Shown here: piece by piece, positions 8,417-18,800 of the stretch
How positions within the stretch are numbered: the first letter of the stretch is position 1
How the letters are laid out: each line of letters opens with the position of its first letter
Translations under genes and position numbers: made by a program
Source: Saccoglossus kowalevskii
Lineage: Eukaryota; Hemichordata; Enteropneusta; Harrimaniidae
Reading direction: 5' to 3'
NCBI RefSeq assembly: GCF_000003605.2
Contig: NW_003131851.1
Span: 1-41,669, forward strand
DNA: 41,669 bases
Notes under the pieces: model-generated
Seen by the model: the letters and a program-made list of their open reading frames with translations, nothing else
Told to the model about the DNA's origin: nothing
Database searches by the model: none

Positions 8417-11400
8417 CATAGTGACAGCTCATATCACTACTCCTAGAATAGTGACAGCTCAGACCACTACTCCTAGCATAGTGACAGCTCAGACCACTAC
8501 TCCTAGCATAGTGACAGCTCAAACCACTACTCCTAGCATAGTGACAGCTCATACCACTACTCCTAGCATATTGACAGCTCATACCACTACTCCTAGCACG
8601 GTGACAGCTCCTACTACTACTCTTAGCATGGTGACAGCTCATACCACTACATCTAGCATAGTGACAGCTCATACCACTACTCCTAGCATGGTGACAGCTC
8701 CTACTACTACTCTTAGCATGGTGACAGCTCATACCACTACTTCTAGCATGGTGACAGCTCATACCACTACTCCTCGCATGGTGACCGCTCATACCACTAC
8801 TCCTTGCATAGTGACAGCTCATACCACTACCCCTAGCATAGTGACAGCTCATACCACTACTCCTAGCATGGTAACAGCTCATACCACTACTCCTAGCAGA
8901 GTGACAGCTCATACCACTACTCTTAGCATAGTGACAGCTCATACCACTACTCCTAGCATAGTGACAGCTCATACCACTACTCCTAGCATGGTGACAGCTC
9001 ATACCACTACTTCTAGCATAGTGACAGCTCATAAGACTACTCCTAGCATGGTGACAGCTCCTACTACTACTCTTAGCATGGTGACAGCTCATACCACTAC
9101 TTCTAGCATAGTGACAGCTCATACCACTACTCCTAGGATGGTGACAGCTCCTACTACTACTCTTAGCATGGTGACAGCTCATACCACTACTCCTAGCATG
9201 GTGACCGCTCTTACCACAACTCCTTGCATAGTGACAGCTCATACCACTAATCCTTGCATGGTGACAGCTCAGACCACTACTCCTAGCATAGTGCCAGCTC
9301 ATACCACTACCCCTAGCATGGTGACCGCTCATACCACTACTCCTTGCATTGTGACAGCTTATACCACTACTCCTAGCATAGTGACAGCTCATACCACTAC
9401 TCCTAGCATAGTGACAGCTCAGACCACTACTTCTAGCATAGTGACAGTTCATACCACTACTTCTAGCTTGGTGACAGCTCATACCACTACTTCTAGCATA
9501 GTGACAGCTCATACCACTACTCCTAGCATGGTGACAGCTCCTACTACTACTCTTAGCATGGTGACAGCTCATACCACTACTTCTAGCATAGTGACAGCTC
9601 ATACCACTACTCCTAGCATGGTGACAGCTCATACTACTACTCTTAGCATGGTGACAGCTCATACCACTACTTCTAGCATAGTGACAGCTCAGACCACTAC
9701 TCCTAGCATAGTGACAGCTCATACCACTACTCCTAGCATGGTGACAGCTCAGACCACTACTCCTAGCATAGTGACAGCTCATACCACTACTCCTAGCATA
9801 GTGACAGCTCATACCACTACTCCTAGCATAGTGACAGCTCATACCACTACTCCTAGCATGGTGACAGCTCCTACTACTACTCCTAGCATGGTGACAGCTC
9901 ATACCACTACTTCTTGCATAGTGACAGCTCATACCACTAATCCTAGCATGGTGACAGGTCCTACTACTACTCTTAGCACGGTGACAGCTCATACCACTAC
10001 TTCTAGCATAGTGACAGCTCAGACCACAACTCCTAGCATAGTGACAGCTCATACCACTACTCCTAGCATGGTGACAGCTCAGACCACTACTCCTAGCATA
10101 GTGACAGCTCATACCACTACTCCTAGCATAGTGACAGCTCAGACCACTACGCCTAGCATAGTGACAGCTCATACCACTACTCCTAGCATAGTGACAGCTC
10201 AGACCACTACTCCTAGCATAGTGACAGCTCATACCACTACTCCTAGCATAGTTACAGCTCATACCACTACTCCTAGCATAGTGACAGCTCAGACCACTAC
10301 TCCTAGCATAGTGACAGCTCATACCACTACTCCTAGCATAGTGACAGCTCATACCACTACTCCTAGCATAGTGACAGCTCATACCACTACTCCTAGCATA
10401 GTGACAGCTCATACCACTACTCCTAGCATAGTGACAGCTCAGACCACTACTCCTAGCATAGTGACAGTTCATACCACTACTACTAGCATAGTGACAGCTC
10501 ATACCACTACTTCTAGCATAGTGACAGCTCATACCACTACTCCTAGCATGGTGACAGCTCCTACTACTACTCTTAGCATGGTGACAGCTCCTACTACTAC
10601 TCTTAGCATGGTGACAGCTCATACCACTACTTCTAGCATAGTGACAGCTCATACCACTACTCCTAGCATGGTGACAGCTCATACCACTACTCTTAGCATG
10701 GTGACAGCTCATACCACTACTTCTAGCATAGTGACAGCTCAGACCACTACTCCCAGCATAGTGACAGCTCATACCACTACTCCAAGCATGGTGACAGCTC
10801 AGACCACTACTCCCAGCATAGTGACAGCTCATACCACTACTCCTAGCATGGTGACAGCTCAGACCACTACTCCTAGCATAGTGATATCTCATACCACTAC
10901 TCCTAGCATAGTGACAGCTCATACCACTACTCCTAGCATGGTGACAGTTCCTACTACTACTCTTAGCATGGTGACAGCTCATACCACTACTTCTAGCATA
11001 GTGACAGCTCAGACCACTACTCCCAGCATAGTGACAGCTCATACCACTACTCCTAGCATGGTGACAGCTCAGACCACTACTCCTAGCATGGTGACAGCTC
11101 AGACCACTACTCCTAGCATAGTGACCGCTCATACCACTACTCCTAGCATAGTGACAGCTTATACCACTACTCCTAGCATAGTGACAGCTCAGACCACTAC
11201 TCCTAGCATAGTGACAGCTCATACCACTACTCCTAGCATAGTGACAGCTCATACCACTACTCCTAGCATAGTGACAGCTCAGACCACTACTCCTAGCATA
11301 GTGACAGCTCATACCACTACTTCTAGCATAGTGACAGCTCATACCACTACTCCTAGAATAGTGACAGCTCAGACCACTACTCCTAGCATAGTGACAGCTC

Positions 11401-14400
11401 ATACCACTACTCCTAGCATAGTGACAGCTCAGACCACTACTCCTAGCATAGTGACAGCTCATACCACTACTCCTAGCATATTGACAGCTCATACCACTAC
11501 TCCTAGCATAGTGACAGCTCAGACCACTACTTCTAGCATAGTGACAGCTCATACCACTACTTCTAGCATAGTGACAGCTCAGACCACTACTCCTAGCATA
11601 GTGACAGCTCATACCACTACTTCTAGCTTGGTGACAGCTCATACCACTACTTCTAGCATAGTGACAGCTCATACCACTACTCCTAGCACGGTGACAGCTC
11701 CTACTACTACTCTTAGCATGGTGACAGCTCATACCACTACATCTAGCATAGTGACAGCTCATACCACTACTCCTAGCATGGTGACAGCTCCTAATACTAC
11801 TCTTAGCATGGTGACAGCTCATACCACTACTTCTAGCATAGTGACAGCTCATACCACTACTCCTAGCATAGTGACAGCTCAGACCACTACTCCTAGCATA
11901 GTGACAGCTCATACCACTACTCCTAGCATAGTGACAGCTCATACCACTACTCCTAGCATAGTGACAGCTCAGACCACTACTTCTAGCATAGTGACAGCTC
12001 ATACCACTACTTCTAGCATAGTGACAGCTCAGACCACTACTCCTAGCATAGTGACAGCTCATACCACTACTTCTGGCTTGGTGACAGCTCATACCACTAC
12101 TTCTAGCATAGTGACAGCTCATACCACTACTCCTAGCATGGTGACAGCTCCTACTACTACTCTTAGCATGGTGACAGCTCATACCACTACTTCTAGCATA
12201 GTGACAGCTCATACCACTACTCCTAGCATGGTGACAGCTCCTAATACTACTCTTAGCATGGTGACAGCTCATACCACTACTTCTAGCATAGTGACAGCTC
12301 AGACCACTACTCCTCGCATAGTGACAGCTCATACCACTACTCCTAGCATGGTGACAGCTCAGACCACTACTCCTAGCATAGTGACAGCTCAGACCACTAC
12401 TCCTAGCATAGTGACAGCTCATACCACTACTCCTAGCATAGTGACAGCTCATACCACTACTCCTAGCATAGTGACAGCTCAGACCACTACTCCTAGCATA
12501 GTGACAGCTCATACCACTACTCCTAGCATAGTGACAGCTCATACCACTACTCCTAGCATAGTGACAGCTCAGACCACTACTTCTAGCATAGTGACAGCTC
12601 ATACCACTACTTCTAGCATAGTGACAGCTCATACCACTACTCCTAGCATGGTGACAGCTCCTACTACTACTCTTAGCATGGTGACAGCTCATACCACTAC
12701 TTCTAGCATAGTGACAGCTCATACCACTACTCCTAGCATGGTGACAGCTCCTAATACTACTCTTAGCATGGTGACAGCTCATACCACTACTTCTAGCATA
12801 GTGACAGCTCAGACCACTACTCCTCGCATAGTGACAGCTCATACCACTACTCCTAGCATGGTGACAGCTCAGACCACTACTCCTAGCATAGTGACAGCTC
12901 ATACCACTACTCCTAGCATGGTGACCGCTCATACCACTACTCCTTGCATAGTGACAGCTCATACCACTACTCCTAGCATAGTGACAGCTCAGACCACTAC
13001 TCCTAGCATAGTGACAGCTCATACCACTACTCCTAGCATAGTGACATCTCATACCACTACTCCTAGCATAGTGACAGCTCAGACCACTACTCCTAGCATA
13101 GTGACAGCTCATACCACTACTCCTAGCATATTGACAGCTCATACCACTACTCCTAGCATAGTGACAGCTCAGACCACTACTTCTAGCATAGTGATAGCTC
13201 ATACCACTACTTCTAGCATAGTGACAGCTCAGACCACTACTCCTAGCATAGTGACAGCTCATACCACTACTTCTTGCTTGGTGACAGCTCATATCACTAC
13301 TTCTAGCATAGTGACAGCTCATACCACTAATCCTAGCATGGTGACAGGTCCTACTACTACTCTTAGCACGGTGACAGCTCATACCACTACTTCTAGCATA
13401 GTGACAGCTCAGACCACAACTCCTAGCATAGTGACAGCTCATACCACTACTCCTAGCATGGTGACAGCTCAGACCACTACTCCTAGCATAGTGACAGCTC
13501 ATACCATTACTCCTAGCATAGTGACAGCTCAGACCACTACTCCTAGCATAGTGACAGCTCATACCACTACTCCTAGCATAGTGACAGCTCATACCACTAC
13601 TCCTAGCATAGTGACAGCTCAGACCACTACTTCTAGACTAGTGACAGTTCATACCACTACTTCTAGCTTGGTGACAGCTCATACCACTACTTCTAGCATA
13701 GTGACAGCTCATACCACTACTCCTAGCATGGTGACAGCTCCTACTACTACTCTTAGCATGGTGACAGCTCATAGCACTACTTCTAGCATAGTGACAGCTC
13801 ATACCACTACTCCTAGCATGGTGACAGCTCCTACTACTACTCTTAGCATGGTGACAGCTCATACCACTACTTCTAGCATAGTGACAGCTCAGACCACTAC
13901 TCCTAGCATAGTGACAGCTCATACCACTACTCCTAGCATAGTGACAGCTCAGACCACTACTCCTAGCATAGTGACAGCTCATACCACTACTCCTAGCATA
14001 GTTACGGCTCATACCACTACTCCTAGCATAGTGACAGCTCAGACCACTACTCCTAGCATGGTGACCACTCATACCACTACTCCTTGCATAGTGACAGCTC
14101 ATACCACTACTCCTAGCATGGTGACAGCTCAGACCACTACTCCTAGCATAGTGACAGTTCATACCACTACTCCTAGCATGGTGACCGCTCATACCACTAC
14201 TCCTTGCATAGTGACAGCTCATACCACTACTCCTAGCATAGTGACAGCTCATACCACTACTCCTAGCATGGTGACAGCTCAGACCACTACTCCTAGCATA
14301 GTGACAGCTCCTACCACTACTCCTAGCATGGTGACCGCTCATACCACTACTCCTTGCATAGTGACAGCTCATACCACTACTCCTAGCATAGTGACAGCTC

Positions 14401-15707
14401 ATACCACTACTCCTAGCATGGTGACAGCTCATACCACTACTCCTAGCATAGTGACAGCTCATACCACTACTCCTAGCATAGTGACAGCTCATACCACTAC
14501 TCCTAGCATAGTGACAGCTCATACCACTACTCCTAGCATGGTGACAGCTCATACCACTACTTCTAGCATAGTGACAGCTCATACCACTACTCCTAGCATG
14601 GTGACAGCTCCTACTACTACTCTTAGCATGGTGACAGCTCATACCACTACTTCTAGCATGGTGACAGCTCATACCACTACTCCTCGCATGGTGACCGCTC
14701 ATACCACTACTCCTTGCATAGTGACAGCTCATACCACTACTCCTAGCATAGTGACAGCTCATACCACTACTCCTAGCATGGTAACAGCTCATACCACTAC
14801 TCCTAGCAGAGTGACAGCTCATACTACTACTCTTAGCATAGTGACAGCTCATACCACTACTCCTAGCATAGTGACAGCTCATACCACTACTCCTAGCATG
14901 GTGACAGCTCATACCACTACTTCTAGCATAGTGACAGCTCATCCCACTACTCCTAGCATGGTGACAGCTCCTACTACTACTCTTAGTATGGTGACAGCTC
15001 GTACCACTACTTCTAGCATAGTGACAGCTCATACCACTACTCCTAGGATGGTGACAGCTCCTACTACTACTCTTAGCATGGTGACAGCTCATACCACTAC
15101 TCCTAGCATGGTGACCGCTCATACCACAACTCCTTGCATAGTGACAGCTCATACCACTAATCCTTGCATGGTGACAGCTCAGACCACTACTCCTAGCATA
15201 GTGACAGCTCATACCACTACCCCTAGCATGGTGACCGCTCATACCACTACTCCTTGCATAGTGACAGCTTATACCACTACTCCTAGCATAGTGACAGCTC
15301 ATACCACTACTTCTAGCATAGTGACAGCTCAGACCACTACTTCTAGCATAGTGACAGTTCATACCACTACTTCTAGCTTGGTGACAGCTCATACCACTAC
15401 TTCTAGCATAGTGACAGCTCATACCACTACTCCTAGCATGGTGACAGCTCATACCACTACTCCTCGCATGGTGACAGCTCATACCACTACTCCTAGCATA
15501 GTGACAGCTCATACCACTACTCCTAGCATGGTGACAGCTCATACCACTACTCCTAGCATGGTGACAGCTCATACCACTACTCCTAGCATAGTGACAGCTC
15601 ATACCACTACTCCTAGCATAGTGACAGCTCATACCACTACTCCTAGCATAGTGACAGCTCAGACCACTACTTCTAGCATAGTGACAGCTCATACCACCTA
15701 CTTCTAG
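8391..15707 (+). CDS. candidate mucin-like repeat frame, segment 5 (2,438 codons)
   Basis: Second-longest unbroken stretch, about 244 units with no stop or indel. The block 8651-9540 recurs at 14561-15450 with shared rare readings: TTTPRM, TTTPSRV, TTTLSI, TTNPCM and VTAYTTTPSI. Three VTAPNTTLSM units (near 11790, 12240 and 12750) each lie a few hundred bases apart in similar surroundings, indicating local duplication. A TTTSRLVTVH marker lies at 13631. The frame is lost at an extra C near 15697-15698. Composition is Thr-rich with Ser and Pro, as in PTS domains of mucins, but no flanking domain is visible to confirm that family. Confidence 0.38.
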   Translation: MTAQTTTSSIVTAHITTPRIVTAQTTTPSIVTAQTTTPSIVTAQTTTPSIVTAHTTTPSILTAHTTTPSTVTAPTTTLSMVTAHTTTSSIVTAHTTTPSMVTAPTTTLSMVTAHTTTSSMVTAHTTTPRMVTAHTTTPCIVTAHTTTPSIVTAHTTTPSMVTAHTTTPSRVTAHTTTLSIVTAHTTTPSIVTAHTTTPSMVTAHTTTSSIVTAHKTTPSMVTAPTTTLSMVTAHTTTSSIVTAHTTTPRMVTAPTTTLSMVTAHTTTPSMVTALTTTPCIVTAHTTNPCMVTAQTTTPSIVPAHTTTPSMVTAHTTTPCIVTAYTTTPSIVTAHTTTPSIVTAQTTTSSIVTVHTTTSSLVTAHTTTSSIVTAHTTTPSMVTAPTTTLSMVTAHTTTSSIVTAHTTTPSMVTAHTTTLSMVTAHTTTSSIVTAQTTTPSIVTAHTTTPSMVTAQTTTPSIVTAHTTTPSIVTAHTTTPSIVTAHTTTPSMVTAPTTTPSMVTAHTTTSCIVTAHTTNPSMVTGPTTTLSTVTAHTTTSSIVTAQTTTPSIVTAHTTTPSMVTAQTTTPSIVTAHTTTPSIVTAQTTTPSIVTAHTTTPSIVTAQTTTPSIVTAHTTTPSIVTAHTTTPSIVTAQTTTPSIVTAHTTTPSIVTAHTTTPSIVTAHTTTPSIVTAHTTTPSIVTAQTTTPSIVTVHTTTTSIVTAHTTTSSIVTAHTTTPSMVTAPTTTLSMVTAPTTTLSMVTAHTTTSSIVTAHTTTPSMVTAHTTTLSMVTAHTTTSSIVTAQTTTPSIVTAHTTTPSMVTAQTTTPSIVTAHTTTPSMVTAQTTTPSIVISHTTTPSIVTAHTTTPSMVTVPTTTLSMVTAHTTTSSIVTAQTTTPSIVTAHTTTPSMVTAQTTTPSMVTAQTTTPSIVTAHTTTPSIVTAYTTTPSIVTAQTTTPSIVTAHTTTPSIVTAHTTTPSIVTAQTTTPSIVTAHTTTSSIVTAHTTTPRIVTAQTTTPSIVTAHTTTPSIVTAQTTTPSIVTAHTTTPSILTAHTTTPSIVTAQTTTSSIVTAHTTTSSIVTAQTTTPSIVTAHTTTSSLVTAHTTTSSIVTAHTTTPSTVTAPTTTLSMVTAHTTTSSIVTAHTTTPSMVTAPNTTLSMVTAHTTTSSIVTAHTTTPSIVTAQTTTPSIVTAHTTTPSIVTAHTTTPSIVTAQTTTSSIVTAHTTTSSIVTAQTTTPSIVTAHTTTSGLVTAHTTTSSIVTAHTTTPSMVTAPTTTLSMVTAHTTTSSIVTAHTTTPSMVTAPNTTLSMVTAHTTTSSIVTAQTTTPRIVTAHTTTPSMVTAQTTTPSIVTAQTTTPSIVTAHTTTPSIVTAHTTTPSIVTAQTTTPSIVTAHTTTPSIVTAHTTTPSIVTAQTTTSSIVTAHTTTSSIVTAHTTTPSMVTAPTTTLSMVTAHTTTSSIVTAHTTTPSMVTAPNTTLSMVTAHTTTSSIVTAQTTTPRIVTAHTTTPSMVTAQTTTPSIVTAHTTTPSMVTAHTTTPCIVTAHTTTPSIVTAQTTTPSIVTAHTTTPSIVTSHTTTPSIVTAQTTTPSIVTAHTTTPSILTAHTTTPSIVTAQTTTSSIVIAHTTTSSIVTAQTTTPSIVTAHTTTSCLVTAHITTSSIVTAHTTNPSMVTGPTTTLSTVTAHTTTSSIVTAQTTTPSIVTAHTTTPSMVTAQTTTPSIVTAHTITPSIVTAQTTTPSIVTAHTTTPSIVTAHTTTPSIVTAQTTTSRLVTVHTTTSSLVTAHTTTSSIVTAHTTTPSMVTAPTTTLSMVTAHSTTSSIVTAHTTTPSMVTAPTTTLSMVTAHTTTSSIVTAQTTTPSIVTAHTTTPSIVTAQTTTPSIVTAHTTTPSIVTAHTTTPSIVTAQTTTPSMVTTHTTTPCIVTAHTTTPSMVTAQTTTPSIVTVHTTTPSMVTAHTTTPCIVTAHTTTPSIVTAHTTTPSMVTAQTTTPSIVTAPTTTPSMVTAHTTTPCIVTAHTTTPSIVTAHTTTPSMVTAHTTTPSIVTAHTTTPSIVTAHTTTPSIVTAHTTTPSMVTAHTTTSSIVTAHTTTPSMVTAPTTTLSMVTAHTTTSSMVTAHTTTPRMVTAHTTTPCIVTAHTTTPSIVTAHTTTPSMVTAHTTTPSRVTAHTTTLSIVTAHTTTPSIVTAHTTTPSMVTAHTTTSSIVTAHPTTPSMVTAPTTTLSMVTARTTTSSIVTAHTTTPRMVTAPTTTLSMVTAHTTTPSMVTAHTTTPCIVTAHTTNPCMVTAQTTTPSIVTAHTTTPSMVTAHTTTPCIVTAYTTTPSIVTAHTTTSSIVTAQTTTSSIVTVHTTTSSLVTAHTTTSSIVTAHTTTPSMVTAHTTTPRMVTAHTTTPSIVTAHTTTPSMVTAHTTTPSMVTAHTTTPSIVTAHTTTPSIVTAHTTTPSIVTAQTTTSSIVTAHTTYF
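8651..9540 (+). repeat. left copy of an 890-bp block repeated 5,910 bp downstream
   Basis: It shares, in order with 14561-15450, CCTCGCATGG, a GTAACAG unit, AGCAGAGTG, CTTAGCATA, CCTAGGATGG, AATCCTTGC and GCTTATACC. A few single-base differences exist (AAG/CCC near 9033 and 14942). Confidence 0.9.
13631..13680 (+). repeat. TTTSRLVTVHTTTSSL marker module (first of four)
   Basis: TCTAGACTAGTGAC followed by GTTCAT occurs only near 13631, 17051, 23926 and 33566, each time just before the TTTSSL-led module. Confidence 0.9.
14561..15450 (+). repeat. right copy of the 890-bp block
   Basis: The offset is exactly 197 units. Part of the same block (VTALTTTPCI through VTVHTTTSSL) also occurs at about 27290-27560. 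Confidence 0.9.
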
Positions 15708-15803
15708 CATAGTGACAGCTCATACCACTACTCCTAGCATAGTGACAGCTCATACCACTACTTCTAGCTTGGTGACAGCTCATACCACTACTTCTAGCAT
15801 AAG
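15694..15803. other. frame breaks: extra C (15697-15698) and extra A (15801-15802)
   Basis: ACCACCTAC has one C too many and ATAAGTGAC one A too many; both duplicate the neighbouring base. The roughly 100 bases between them lie in a third frame that carries on the repeat pattern undisturbed. Confidence 0.9.
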
Positions 15804-18800
15804 TGACAGCTCATACCACTACTCCTAGCATGGTGACAGCTCCTACTACTACTCTTAGCATGGTGACAGCTCATACCACTACTCCTAGCATAGTGACAGC
15901 TCATACCACTACTTCTAGCATAGTGACAGCTCAGACCACTACTCCTCGCATAGTGACAGCTCATACCACTACTCCTAGCATGGTGACAGCTCAGACCACT
16001 ACTCCTAGCATAGTGACAGCTCATACTACTACTCCTAGCATGGTTGACCGCTCATACCACTACTCTTGCATAGTGACAGCTCATACCACTACTCCTAGCA
16101 TAGTGACAGCTCATACCACTACTCCTAGCATAGTGACAGCTCAGACCACTACTCCTAGCATAGTGACAGCTCATACCACTACTCCTAGCATAGTGACAGC
16201 TCAGACCACAACTCCTAGCATAGCGACAGCTCATACCACTACTCCTAGCATAGTTACAGCTCATACCACTACTCCTAGCATAGTGACAGCTCATACCACT
16301 ACTCCTAGCATGGTGACAGCTCAGACCACTACTCCTAGCATAGTGACAGTTCATACCACTACTCCTAGCATGGTGACCGCTCATACCACTACTCCTTGCA
16401 TAGTGACAGCTCATACCACTACTCCTAGCATAGTGACAGCTCATACCACTACTCCTAGCATGGTGACAGCTCAGACCACTACTCCTAGCATAGTGACAGC
16501 TCATACCACTATTCCTAGCATGGTGACCGCTCATACCACTACTCCTAGCATAGTGACAGCTCATACCACTACTCCTAGCATGGTGACAGCTCATACCACT
16601 ACTCCTAGCATAGTGACAGCTCATACCACTACTCCTAGCATAGTGACAGCTCATACCACTACTCCTAGCATAGTGACAGCTCATACCACTACTCCTAGCA
16701 TAGTGACAGCTCAGACCACTACTCCTAGCATAGTGACAGCTCATACCACTACTCCTAGCATAGTTACGGCTCATACCACTACTCCTAGCATAGTGACAGC
16801 TCAGACCACTACTCCTAGCATGGTGACCACTCATACCACTACTCCTTGCATAATGACAGCTCATACCACTACTCCTAGCATGGTGACAGCTCATACCACT
16901 ACTCCTAGCATAGTGACAGTTCATACCACTACTCCTAGCATGGTGACCGCTCATAACACTACTCCTTGCATAGTGACAGCTCATACCACTACTCCTTGCA
17001 TAGTGACAGCTCATACCACTACTTCTAGCATAGTGACAGCTCAGACCACTACTTCTAGACTAGTGACAGTTCATACCACTACTTCTAGCTTGGTGACAGC
17101 TCATACCACTACTTCTAGCATAGTGACAGCTCATACCACTACTCTTAGCATGGTGACAGCTCCTACTACTACTCTTAGCATGGTGACAGCTCATACCACT
17201 ACTTCTAGCATAGTGACAGCTCATACCACTACTCCTAGCATGGTGACAGCTCCTACTACTACTCTTAGCATGGTGACAGCTCATACCACTACTTCTAGCA
17301 TAGTGACAGCTCAGACCACTACTCCTAGCATAGTGACAGCTCATACCACTACTCCTAGCATGGTGACAGCTCAGACCACTACTCCTAGCATAGTGACAGC
17401 TCATACCACTACTCCTAGCATGGTGACCGCTCATACCACTACTCCTTGCATAGTGACAGCTCAGACCACAACTCCTAGCATAGTGACAGCTCATACCACT
17501 ACTCCTAGCATAGTGACAGCTCATACCACTACTCCTAGCATGGTGACAGCTCATACCACAACTCCTAGCATAGTGACAGCTCATACCACTACTCCTAGCA
17601 TAGTGACAGCTCATACCACTACTCCTAGCATAGTGACAGCTCATACCACTTCTCCTAGCATAGTGACAGCTCAGACCACTACTCCTAGCATAGTGACAGC
17701 TCATACCACTACTCCTAGCATAGTTATGGCTCATACCACTACTCCTAGCATAGTGACAGCTCAGACCACTACTCCTAGCATGGTGACCACTCATACCACT
17801 ACTCCTTGCATAATGACAGCTCATACCACTACTCCTAGCATGGTGACAGCTCATACCACTACTCCTAGCATAGTGACAGTTCATACCACTACTCCTAGCA
17901 TGGTGACCGCTCATACCACTACTCCTTGCATAGTGACAGCTCCTAATACTACTCTTAGCATGGTGACAGCTCATACCACTACTTCTAGCATAGTGACAGC
18001 TCAGACCACTACTCCTCGCATAGTGACAGCTCATACCACTACTCCTAGCATGGTGACAGCTCAGACCACTACTCCTAGCATAGTGACAGCTCATACCACT
18101 ACTTCTAGCATAGTGACAGCTCATACCACTACTCCTAGCATGGTGACAGCTCCTACTACTACTCTTAGCATGGTGACAGCTCATACCACTACTTCTAGCA
18201 TAGTGACAGCTCATACCACTACTCTTAGCATGGTGACAGCTCCTACTACTACTCTTAGCATGGTGGCAGCTCATACCACTACTTCTAGCATAGTGACAGC
18301 TCAGACCACCACTCCTAGCATAGTGACAGCTCATACCACTACTCCTAGCATGGTGACAGCTCAGACCACTACTCCTAGCATAGTGACAGCTCATACCACT
18401 ACTCCTAGCATGGTGACCGCTCATACCACTACTCCTTGCATAGTGACAGCTCAGACCACTCCTCCTAGCATAGTGACAGCTCATACCACTACTCCTAGCA
18501 TGGTGACCACTCATACCACTACTCCTTGCATAGTGACAGCTCATACCACTACTCCTAGCATGGTGACAGCTCAGACCACTACTCCTAGCATAGTGACAGT
18601 TCATACCACTACTCCTAGCATGGTGACCGCTCATACCACTACTCCTTGCATAGTGACAGCTCATACCACTACTCCTAGAATAGTGACAGCTCATACCACT
18701 ACTCCTAGAATGGTGACAGCTCAGACCACTACTCCTAGCATAGTGACAGCTCATACCACTACTCCTAGCATGGTGACCGCTCATACCACTACTCCTTGCA

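Noticed and set aside
13631-13645. TCTAGACTAGTGAC as cloned or vector-derived sequence (adjacent XbaI and SpeI sites)
   Set aside because: It differs from the normal unit by only a few bases and occurs four times in the same repeat context, so it is a unit variant.
8391-15707. Separate genes for each open segment, with GTG or ATG starts
   Set aside because: The starts are ordinary repeat codons that recur every 30 bases, with no promoter, ribosome site or change of sequence at the boundaries. The segments are pieces of one frame cut by indels or TAG.
16042-16067. A real non-repeat peptide insert (VDRSYHYS)
   Set aside because: It arises only from a +1/-1 pair within 21 bases; restoring register gives ordinary units.
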